Assembly: GCF_024649945.1 (NCBI RefSeq)
Contig: NZ_JANKMS010000017.1
Location: 1-64,000 of the forward strand
Reading direction: 5' to 3'
Length of the DNA: 64,000 nt
Source of the DNA: Flavobacterium panacis
GTDB lineage: Bacteria; Bacteroidota; Bacteroidia; Flavobacteriales; Flavobacteriaceae
A model generated the notes under the pieces. That model made no database searches. It was not told where the DNA came from and saw only the letters and a list, made by a program, of their open reading frames with translations. The translations under genes were made by a program, and so were the position numbers. This document shows positions 15,512 through 23,900 of the stretch, piece after piece; the stretch's first letter is position 1; the number at the start of each line of letters is the position of its first letter.

Positions 15512-16660
15512 TTATTTTTTATGAATTAAACGAGTTAATTTGATTGATAAATCGGTTAGAATAATTTTTGCATTTCCGTTTCTTTCAATGTGATACATCG
15601 CATCTGAAAGTTCTTTAAATATTTCATGAATATTATTTCCATTAACAAAAGGAGCAAAATTTTCGAGTTTGAATTTATCCACCTTAGGCTCAATATAAAC
15701 CAGACTTGATGCTTGGTAATTTAGCATAAGTGCTTGTCGGAACATCTCGATACAGTACTGGATAAATTTTTTCTGACTTTCACGTCCCAGCGTTGCAATT
15801 TGTTCACTCCAGGAAATTAAATCCTGAATGGCTGCAGCATTTCCTTTTGCTCTAAAAGCAGCACGAACCCAATTGACAAACCATTGCTCAAAAGGAAGAT
15901 CATCGTCGTCTTCTTTCAACAAATGCAAGGCTTTATTAAAATTGCCTTGTGCCTGATGCGCAATTTTTTTGGCCAGATTCGGATCTGTATTTTCTTGCGA
16001 AACCAAAGCTTCGGCAATTACTTTTTCGGGAAGTCCATTAAAATGAATTACCTGACAACGCGAACGTATGGTTTGGATAATATCTTCTTCATTTTCAGAA
16101 ATCAGAATAAACATGGTTTTTTCCGAAGGCTCTTCTAAAAGTTTCAAAAGTTTATTGGATGCGGCAATATTCATTTTATCGGCCATCCAGATAATCATTA
16201 TTTTATATCCGCCTTCATAAGATTTTAGGGCAAGTGATTTTAAAACTTCCTGCGCATCTTCTACACGAATTTCTCCCTGTTTGTTTTGCACACCAAGAAT
16301 TTTGTACCAGTCAAACAAACCTCCGTAAGGCATTTCTTGAATAAAACTGCGCCAGTCTTGAATAAAATCTAAACTTTTTGGTTTTGTTTTTACGTCTTCA
16401 GTTGTAACTGTCGGATAAATGAAATGGAGATCGGGATGAGAGATATTGTCAAACTTCAGATTGCAGGAATCGTTTCCGTTTGAATTTTCATCGTCTGTAT
16501 TACCGCATAAAATGTATTGAGCATAAGCAATGGCAGTGATTAACGTGCCACTTCCTTCCGGACCAACGAACAATTGGGCATGTGGAATTCTACCAGAAGC
16601 AGCACTTTTTGTCAAGTGGCTTTTGATGTAATCTTGACCTAAAATTTGAGAAAATTGCAT
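15512..16660 (-). CDS. holB: DNA polymerase III subunit delta' (HolB)
   Basis: Delta' is the clamp-loader subunit that helps open the sliding clamp. The protein starts MQFSQILGQDYIKSHL and continues with a degenerate P-loop GPEGSGT (residues 33-39), as expected for the non-hydrolysing delta'. SNKLLKLLEEPSEKTMFILI and TIRSRCQVIHF are the typical sensor region. The 382-residue length fits. The start codon lies only 4 bases after a consensus -7 element, so the transcript may be leaderless. Confidence 0.9.
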   Translation of the reverse strand: MQFSQILGQDYIKSHLTKSAASGRIPHAQLFVGPEGSGTLITAIAYAQYILCGNTDDENSNGNDSCNLKFDNISHPDLHFIYPTVTTEDVKTKPKSLDFIQDWRSFIQEMPYGGLFDWYKILGVQNKQGEIRVEDAQEVLKSLALKSYEGGYKIMIIWMADKMNIAASNKLLKLLEEPSEKTMFILISENEEDIIQTIRSRCQVIHFNGLPEKVIAEALVSQENTDPNLAKKIAHQAQGNFNKALHLLKEDDDDLPFEQWFVNWVRAAFRAKGNAAAIQDLISWSEQIATLGRESQKKFIQYCIEMFRQALMLNYQASSLVYIEPKVDKFKLENFAPFVNGNNIHEIFKELSDAMYHIERNGNAKIILTDLSIKLTRLIHKK

Positions 16661-16664
16661 GGAA

Positions 16665-16692
16665 CAAAGATAGAAGAAAATGATGTAGTCAA
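16665..16692 (-). promoter_or_regulatory. Promoter TTG-N17-TATCTTTG of holB
   Basis: On the minus strand TTG (16692-16690), 17 bases, then TATCTTTG (16672-16665) match the Bacteroidota consensus exactly. The holB ATG begins at 16660, 4 bases downstream. Confidence 0.7.
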
Positions 16693-17031
16693 AAATTTTC
16701 GTGTTAAGATTATTTGTTACTGATAATTTTGAAATTGAAAATGCTTTTTGACGATTTTTTTAGTTCATCTTCAACACAATTTTGTTAATAAATGGCTCAA
16801 GATGAGCAGATATCAAGATGTTTTTGTTAATATTTTTTTTCGATAGAGCACTAAACGTAAGTTTTTTTTTATTATTTAAAAGAAAGAATTCGATTTGTTT
16901 ATAGCGATAATCTTACGTATTTGATTTTAACGATTTTAACAAAAAGCACGTTAAAACGCACATTTTCTCGACATAAGACTGATTTTTAAGGTTTTTTTAA
17001 GGTTTTTTTTTGAAAAAATAAATCATTAAAG
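16693..17031. other. Upstream spacer of the gliding block
   Basis: About 340 bases of A/T-rich sequence without a credible ORF. ACGTAAG (about 16855) and CTTACGT (about 16912) form a spaced inverted repeat, and GATTTTAACGATTTTAAC is an internal direct repeat; either could be a regulator site for the operon that begins at 17095. Confidence 0.4.
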
Positions 17032-17061
17032 TTGGAGTTTAAGTTAATTTCTATATTTTTG
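17032..17061 (+). promoter_or_regulatory. Promoter TTG-N19-TATTTTTG of the gliding block
   Basis: TTG (17032-17034), 19 bases, then TATTTTTG (17054-17061) fit the Bacteroidota consensus. The first start codon follows at 17095. Confidence 0.75.
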
Positions 17062-17094
17062 TTTTTATCAACAACCAATTATAAATAAGAATCT

Positions 17095-17547
17095 ATGAAA
17101 GGGAAAATTACTCTGCTAAGTGCACTTTTTATCTTAACTACTGCAGCCGTTTCGGCACAGGCTAAAAACGCGCCAAGAAGTATTATTAGTACAACAGCTC
17201 TTATTCGTAAATACCATGATCAAAAAGAATTAAGTGGTATGCAAAAAGGGGAACTTTTAGAGCTATACATTGAACGTATCAAAGTTTTAGTGAAAACTCT
17301 TCCTTACATTGCTTTGGTAACAAAACCTGGCGTTACTATGGCCGACCTTGGTATTCCAGACGATAACGATCACAAAAAAGTTTTAGATGCTCAGGCAGTT
17401 GGAACTTCAACTTTCTTAGATACTACGGTAGATTTTCAAAGAAAGATGATGCCTTACTCTGATAAATCAAATTTGATTGCAGCTATTTTATTTTACGAAA
17501 GTACATTGAAATCATTACACGAGTTCAACGATTTGAACGAAATGTAA
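17095..17547 (+). CDS. Exported protein heading the sprCDBF block
   Basis: The 150-residue product has a signal peptide (MKGKITLLSALFILTTAAVSAQA, likely cut after SA/QA) and a mostly helical mature part with Lys, Leu and Glu (RKYHDQKELSGMQKGELLEL). I do not recognise a family. It is the first gene after a strong promoter and is separated from the next gene by an imperfect terminator-like hairpin, so part of the transcripts may stop here. Its position suggests a role in gliding or the cell envelope; this is inference. Confidence 0.7.
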   Translation: MKGKITLLSALFILTTAAVSAQAKNAPRSIISTTALIRKYHDQKELSGMQKGELLELYIERIKVLVKTLPYIALVTKPGVTMADLGIPDDNDHKKVLDAQAVGTSTFLDTTVDFQRKMMPYSDKSNLIAAILFYESTLKSLHEFNDLNEM

Positions 17548-17633
17548 TAAATGATTAATTTTTTTTAAAACCTTTTTCAAAGTCTTTACGTAGATGGATA
17601 AAATCTAAGTGGATGCTTTTTAAAACAAAATAA

Positions 17634-17688
17634 AAAAAAAACTCATTCTCGAGTATTCTGACCCAGAAAACTCGAGAGGAGTTTTTTC
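17634..17688 (+). terminator. Terminator-like hairpin inside the gliding block
   Basis: AAAAAACTCATTCTCGAG pairs with CTCGAGAGGAGTTTTTT with one bulge around a 17-base loop, and a T-run closes it. It could lower expression of the downstream genes relative to the first gene. Confidence 0.65.
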
Positions 17689-17733
17689 GTTTACGCATAC
17701 CCAAATTATTATTAAACCTAACACCCCCTTATC

Positions 17734-19023
17734 ATGAAAAAAATTACTCAATTAATCTGCGTTCTTTTGACGGTTACGAGTATGAGTGCTCAACAAGAGA
17801 AAGGAATTATGGGCTACAACAATTGGTTGAATAACTGGACCGAATTTAAGCCTAACAAAGTGGACTATGGAGAAGCAAACCAAATTTTAGCAGGAAACAT
17901 TTCTGTTAATACTAAATTGCTAAAAAGAAATATCTACGTTTTGCAAGGAAACGTATATGTTACAAACAATGCTGTTTTAACTATTGAACCAGGAACTTTA
18001 ATTATTGGTGATTTCGAAACAAAAGGAACATTGGTAGTTACAAAAGGTGCGCAAATTATTGCAGATGGTTTAGAAACAGATCCAATCGTATTTACTTCAA
18101 ACCGCAGCATGAAAAAAGCTGGAGACTGGGGTGGAGTTGTAGTTCTTGGAGATGCTCCAATTAACAAATTCGGAAACGTAGGTTCTTACAACCTTGATCT
18201 TGATCCGACTCTTACTACTTATGGTGGAGACAATGTTGCATCAAACTCTGGAATTTTAAGATTTGTTAGAATCGAATTCGCAGGTAAAAAAGTGAAAGGT
18301 GCAGATACTTTTAATGGTTTAACTGTTGCTGGAGTTGGTAGCAAAACAATTATCGACAACGTAATGGTAAGCTATTCTGGAGGTGACTCATTTGCTTTCT
18401 TCGGAGGTGATGTGAATGCTTCTAAATTAGTTTCTTATAAATCTATCAACGACGACTTTAAATTTACACAAGGTGTTCAATGTCGTTTATTCAACTCTTT
18501 AGCAGTTAGATCTTCTTACTTATCTAGTAACAAAGACGGATCTCGTTGTATGGAGGTGAAATCTTATGAGAAAAAGAACGAAACTGACTTTACAAAAAAA
18601 CAAACTCTTGTAGCTGCTACAAATATTACTATGCTTAATGACAGTGAAAATATCAAAGCTGATATCCAAGCTGGTTTAGTTAAAGAATGTGTTTATGTTG
18701 CAGAAACAGCTTCTCTTGAATTAAAACGTAGCGTAATCTCTGGATTTAATCCTGCTGTTTTATTAGACAGTAAAATTGAGATCAACGATGCTAATCTTAA
18801 GAAAATCAAATTTGAAGAAATGTACTTTAACTTATGTAACGGAAACATCTTTACAGAGTATAATTCTAACAATGAAGATTTAGAGAGCTGGTATGGAAAT
18901 AGCGTATTCTTTAACGTTTATTCTCAAAGTAGTAACAATGAAACATTCATTGACATTGCGAATCCTAAAAAACCAGATTACAGATTACAGTTAGGAAAAA
19001 TCACGGCTTCAAGCGGCAAATAG
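17734..19023 (+). CDS. Exported beta-helix-like protein of the sprB block
   Basis: The 429-residue protein has a signal peptide (MKKITQLICVLLTVTSMSAQ). Residues about 60-240 contain regular hydrophobic beta-strand spacing with Asn and Gly turns (YVTNNAVLTIEPGTLIIGDF, GTLVVTKGAQIIADG, DPIVFTSNRSMKKAGDWGGV), as in right-handed parallel beta-helix proteins found at the surface of Bacteroidota. No type IX sorting domain is obvious at the C-terminus. The block position links it to SprB-based gliding; the biochemical role is unknown. Confidence 0.7.
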   Translation: MKKITQLICVLLTVTSMSAQQEKGIMGYNNWLNNWTEFKPNKVDYGEANQILAGNISVNTKLLKRNIYVLQGNVYVTNNAVLTIEPGTLIIGDFETKGTLVVTKGAQIIADGLETDPIVFTSNRSMKKAGDWGGVVVLGDAPINKFGNVGSYNLDLDPTLTTYGGDNVASNSGILRFVRIEFAGKKVKGADTFNGLTVAGVGSKTIIDNVMVSYSGGDSFAFFGGDVNASKLVSYKSINDDFKFTQGVQCRLFNSLAVRSSYLSSNKDGSRCMEVKSYEKKNETDFTKKQTLVAATNITMLNDSENIKADIQAGLVKECVYVAETASLELKRSVISGFNPAVLLDSKIEINDANLKKIKFEEMYFNLCNGNIFTEYNSNNEDLESWYGNSVFFNVYSQSSNNETFIDIANPKKPDYRLQLGKITASSGK

Positions 19024-19128
19024 ATAAATAGATTTCGATTTTTATTTCCACGCGTAAATTTTATTAATAAAGTCCCCAGACACAATTTATGTACGTCTAC
19101 AACGGACCCAAATAAAGATCAAAACATA

Positions 19129-19530
19129 ATGGTATCTACAAGAAAATATTTTTTAAATATAATATTTTTGGTTGCGCCTATTTTAACAGTTTGTGCCCAG
19201 AATACAGCAGAAAAATCTACTAAAGCTGATTCTGATAGTTGTACAACGTTTATTAGCGTAAATCAGAAGAATACAAATAATGCTGTAGTAAACAGCAGTT
19301 CAGACAATATTAATCAGTTTATAGTAGGGATGTCCACCCCCAAGGACAGCCTTACTATAGCAGCTGAACCTAATACAGTATCAAACGATTGTAAAGAAGA
19401 TTCATCTCTTACAGCAACTTCGATTCTTGCAAAAGATATTATCGAAAACTATAAGTATGATTTTTCAGAAACATTCATAGATATTTTGTTTTTTGAGCGT
19501 ATAGATTTAGCCAGAACACGCACTATATGA
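19129..19530 (+). CDS. Small exported protein, translationally coupled to sprC
   Basis: The 133-residue product starts with a signal peptide (MVSTRKYFLNIIFLVAPILTVCAQ) followed by a Ser/Thr/Asn-rich region and a hydrophobic-charged C-terminus (FSETFIDILFFERIDLA). No family recognised. Its stop codon overlaps the next start codon in an ATGA, which suggests that translation of this gene feeds sprC. Confidence 0.6.
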   Translation: MVSTRKYFLNIIFLVAPILTVCAQNTAEKSTKADSDSCTTFISVNQKNTNNAVVNSSSDNINQFIVGMSTPKDSLTIAAEPNTVSNDCKEDSSLTATSILAKDIIENYKYDFSETFIDILFFERIDLARTRTI

Positions 19531-20984
19531 TTCAAAAAATTACTTTATCTTTTACCAAATTATTAATTTTATTCGGCATGCTATTTTTTGCTGAATCAAA
19601 TTGTTATGCCCAGGTTAAATCAATAAATCCGCAAGTTTTAGACTTTGACAGAATTTGTGCTGGGCCTGGTGGTAATGAATATAGTGCAACATTTACTTAC
19701 AGTGGATTTCCTGCAGAAACAGTTTTTGTGGTGGAACTTTCTACAAATAATTTCAGTAGTATAATCACTGCTAATACAATTTCAGTATCAGATCCTGCGA
19801 CTAATCAGAAAAGAATACTTTTTTCTGTTCCTACAGATCTCCCAGGATCTGATACTTATAGTTTAAGAGTTTCTACTACAGGTTTTTCAAGTAGTAAATT
19901 TGTTTCTTTTGGACTTAAAAATTCTTTCCCAATTTATTACAGAGCACATGATAGACAATATACCATTAATAACTTTAGTGGTACTGCGGCATTTTGTGCA
20001 GGAGGCAGTTATGTGTTAACAATAGATCCTGATTCTACCACTCCTGTAAATGATTCTCCATTAAAATATAAATTTCTGACTTATAACTGGTATAGAGATA
20101 ACGGAGCAACAACACTTCCAACTTTAGTTGCAGGTGCTTCCGGACCTAGCTATACAGTTACTTCTCCTGGGATTTATTATGTAGAAACAAATTATGGTAC
20201 TTGTACTTCTGGATCTTATTCGAATCGTGTTACTGTGACATCTGCAGCTTCTGGTTCTTCAGTTACCATAGAATCAAGCTTAGGAAACCCATTTTGTGCC
20301 AGCGGATCTGGTACTGTTTTAACAGCTACTTCGGGAAATAGTTATGTATGGAGAAAGGATGGTACTGTAATTACAGGAGCTACTACTCGTACTTATTCTA
20401 CAAACGAATCTGGAATTTATACAGTTGATGTTGATTTTGGTGGATGTAAAGCAACAGGAACAATCGATCTTAAAAGCAATGGTTTTGATGCGAGCATTGA
20501 TGTTGAAGATGGTTACAAATTAAGTGAAGGAGAAACTTTAAACGTAAATATTACTACAGATGCTGCGGCCCCGACTTTTGAGTGGTATTTAAACAATAAT
20601 CTTATTTCTGGTGAAACCGGAAGTTCGTATGTAGTTTCTGTTAAAGGGAATTATAAAGTAAAAATTTCTCAGGTATCTGGATGTACCGCAAGTAAGGAGT
20701 TCTCTTTTAGAATTAATGGAGATTCTGGCCCTTCAAGTGTTATTCCGAATATCATAAAATTAAGTGGAATGAACCCATATTGGAATATTCCTGATGAGTA
20801 CAAAAATGCCTCAACTAAAGTAATGATCATCAGTTCAAATGGAGATATGGTTTTGGACGTTGTAAATTATCAAGGCGATTGGCCTCAAAGCAATATAGAT
20901 TTTAAAAATGTAAATCCCGTTTATTACTATGTCATTCAGTCGGACACAGGTGAAAAAAAAGGATCAATAACTGTTATAAAATAA
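19527..20984 (+). CDS. sprC: SprC-like gliding motility protein
   Basis: The 485-residue product has a signal peptide (ending SNCYAQ), several Ig-like beta-sandwich segments of about 80-90 residues, and repeated pairs of Cys (FCAGGSY, GTCTSGSY, FCASGSG, GGCKATG). The last 80 residues (IPNIIKLSGMNPYWNIPDEY to GSITVIK) look like a divergent type B (gliding-motility-associated) type IX secretion C-terminal domain, so it is probably exported to the surface. In F. johnsoniae the order sprC-sprD-sprB-sprF is established, and the name here rests on that order. It overlaps the upstream gene by 4 bases. Confidence 0.75.
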   Translation: MIQKITLSFTKLLILFGMLFFAESNCYAQVKSINPQVLDFDRICAGPGGNEYSATFTYSGFPAETVFVVELSTNNFSSIITANTISVSDPATNQKRILFSVPTDLPGSDTYSLRVSTTGFSSSKFVSFGLKNSFPIYYRAHDRQYTINNFSGTAAFCAGGSYVLTIDPDSTTPVNDSPLKYKFLTYNWYRDNGATTLPTLVAGASGPSYTVTSPGIYYVETNYGTCTSGSYSNRVTVTSAASGSSVTIESSLGNPFCASGSGTVLTATSGNSYVWRKDGTVITGATTRTYSTNESGIYTVDVDFGGCKATGTIDLKSNGFDASIDVEDGYKLSEGETLNVNITTDAAAPTFEWYLNNNLISGETGSSYVVSVKGNYKVKISQVSGCTASKEFSFRINGDSGPSSVIPNIIKLSGMNPYWNIPDEYKNASTKVMIISSNGDMVLDVVNYQGDWPQSNIDFKNVNPVYYYVIQSDTGEKKGSITVIK

Positions 20985-20985
20985 T

Positions 20986-23900
20986 ATGAAGAAAATCCTA
21001 CTATTCATCACTTTATTTTACGGTTTATCAAATGTACTCTATGCTCAGGATGGTTCTGAGGATGGAGTTGTTTCGTTTTCATTACCTATCAGAAATTCTT
21101 TAAAGTTTAATAGATATATCATTAACCCTGCGTTCAGTTTTGTTCGTGAATCAAATCCATATATCAGTTTTTATAACAAAAGACAATGGGTTCAGTTTGA
21201 TAATGCGCCACAGAGTTATTTATTTAATTATTCTGGACGTTTTAGAGAGAATGAAGCTTTTGCTGCAGGTCTTTTTCAACAGAATTACGGATTAATGACT
21301 GTATTTGGAGCTATTGGAAACTTTGCTCATAATATTGTTTTAGAACAAGACAGTAATTTGACTTTTGGTTTAAACGTTGGAGTTTATCAAAGTGGTTTAA
21401 ATACTGGAAAAATCATTTCTGATGATACTACTATTCTACAGGGAGATTTTCCAAAGAGCACAATGCTGACAGTAAATCCTGGGATTAATTATGGTACAGA
21501 ATTTCTAGATTTCGGATTAGCAATTAACAACTTAGTGTTATACAATTTCGGATCAGGAATGGTAAAAGACGATCCAGAAAGAGCGATTCAGTTACACGCA
21601 ATGTATACAGGTTACATTGACAGTTATGGCTTTTTCGACAGAAGTAAATTCTCAGGAATTGTAAGAACAGAAATTAAAAAGGACAAAACAGTTATTTCTG
21701 GTTTGGCAATGTTGACTCTTCAGCAAGGAGTTTGGGCTCAGGCAGGATACAACACACTGTATGGAGCTTCAGCAGGACTTGGAATTAATATTTCACCAAG
21801 CATCGCTATAGAATACAATTACGAAAGAGGAATGGGTAATTTCTCTAATATGGGCGCATCACATGAATTCACGATTGCCTACAAATTCAAAAATAGAAAC
21901 TATTATTACGGAGATGATGATGAAGGATCATTGATTGATCCAGCGAAACCAAAATCAGTTCCAGCTAAGCCAAAATCAGAGGCAACTCAGGTTAATAGAA
22001 CTGAAATAGCAGAACAGAAGAGGCTGGCAGCCGATGCGAAAGCAAAAGCCGATGCAGAAGCAAAACAAGCAAGACTTGCTGCAGCCGAAAAAGTTAAGGC
22101 TGACGCTGAAGCAAAAGCGAAAGCCAAATTAGAAGCAGACAATAAAGCGAAGGCAGATGCTGAAGCTATTAAAATAAAACTTGCTGCAGATGCAAAAGCG
22201 AAAGCCGATGCCGCCGCTGCAGCCAGAGCACAAGCCGCAACAGCAAACAGAGCGGTTGCAGAAACACAAAAAACACAGGCACAATTGGCCGCTGATAAGG
22301 CTAGAGCCGATGCAGAGCAGCGCAGAATAAAACTGGCCGCAGACAACAAAGCCAGAGTAGATGCTGCAGCTGCGGCAAGAGCAAAAGCTATTGCAGATAA
22401 ATCTGAAGCTGCTGCACAAAAAACACAAGAACAATTAGCTGCAGATAAAGCGCAAGCTGATGCTGAAGCAATGAAATTGAAATTAGCTGCAGATGCCAAA
22501 GCTAAGGCCGATGCCGAAGCGTTACAATCAAAACTAGCATCAGCTGATAAAGCAAAAGCAGATGCAGAAGCTGCAAAAGCGAAAGCGGCAGCAGCAAATG
22601 CAGCGGCACCAACGCAACAAAAAACAGCTTCACAACTAGCAATAGAAAAAGCAAGAGCAAATGCTGAAGCTGCAGCAAAAGTAAGATTGGCAGCTGCAGA
22701 AAAAGCAAAAGCTGACGCAGAAGCTGCAAGACAGGCAAGATTAGCAGCTGCAGAAAAAGTGAAAGCAGATGCAGAAGCTGCAAGATTAAAATTAATAGCA
22801 GATAATAAAGCAAAAGCTGATGCTGCAGAAGCAAAACGTAAAGCCGATGCAAAAGCGAAAGCCGAAGCAGCAGATATGCAATCAATATTAGCTGCAGATG
22901 CAAAAGCTAAAGCAGATTCAGATGCTTTACAGGCAAGATTGGCTGCAGAAGCTAAAGCTAAAGCTGCTTCAGAAGTTAAAACTAAAGCTTCTATTGATGC
23001 AGCAAACAAAGCTAAACTAGCTGCCGATGCAAAAGCTAAAGCTGCTGAAGAAGCTGCACTTAAAGAAAAATTAGCTGCTGATGCAAAAGTGAAAGCAGAT
23101 GAAGAAGCAAGACAAGCTCTTATCGCTGCTGAAGCAAAAGCTAAATCTGATGCTGAAGCTTTAAAATTAAAACAAGCAGAAGAAGCTCGTCAGGCACAAT
23201 TAGATGCAGACGCGAAAGCGAAAGCAGATGCAGAAGCACTTCAGGCTAAACTTGTGGCAGATGCCAAAGCGAAAGCCGATGCACAAGCTGCAGCGAAAGC
23301 GAAATTAGAAGCAGAAAATAAAGCGAAGGCAGATGCAGAAGCGCAACAGGCAAGATTAGCTGCAGAGGCTAAAGCCAAAGCGGATGCAGAAGCTGAAAAA
23401 GCAAGATTGGCTGCTGATGCAAAAGCAAAAGCTGATATGGAAGCTTTACAAGCCAAGCTAATCGCTGACGCGAGAGTGAAAGCAGATGCAGAAGCTACAG
23501 CAAAATTAAAAGCGGAAGCTGAAGCGAAAAAATTACAAGAGGCAGAAGAAGCTCGTCAAGCGAAATTAGCTGCAGATGCGAAAGCAAAAGCAGACGCCGA
23601 AGCTTTAAAAGCAAAACAAGCCGCTGACGAAAAAGCAAGAGTAGAGGAAGAGGCTCGTCAAGCGAAATTAGCTGCAGATGCGAAAGCAAAAGCAGACGCT
23701 GAAGCCTTAAAAGCGAAACAAGCGGCTGACGAAAAAGCAAGAGTAGAAGAAGAGGCTCGTCAAGCGAAATTAGCTGCAGACGCGAAAGCAAAAGCGGACG
23801 CTGAAGCCTTAAAAGTTAAACAAGCTGCTGACGAAAAAGCAAGAGTAGAAGAAGAGGCTCGTCAAGCTAAATTGGCTGCAGATGCGAAAGCAAAAGCAGA

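Noticed and set aside
21987..23009. 340-residue Ala/Ser-rich minus-strand ORF inside sprD
   Set aside because: It is the antisense reading of the Ala/Lys-rich rod; low complexity of the coding strand keeps the opposite frame open, and there is no start context or domain.
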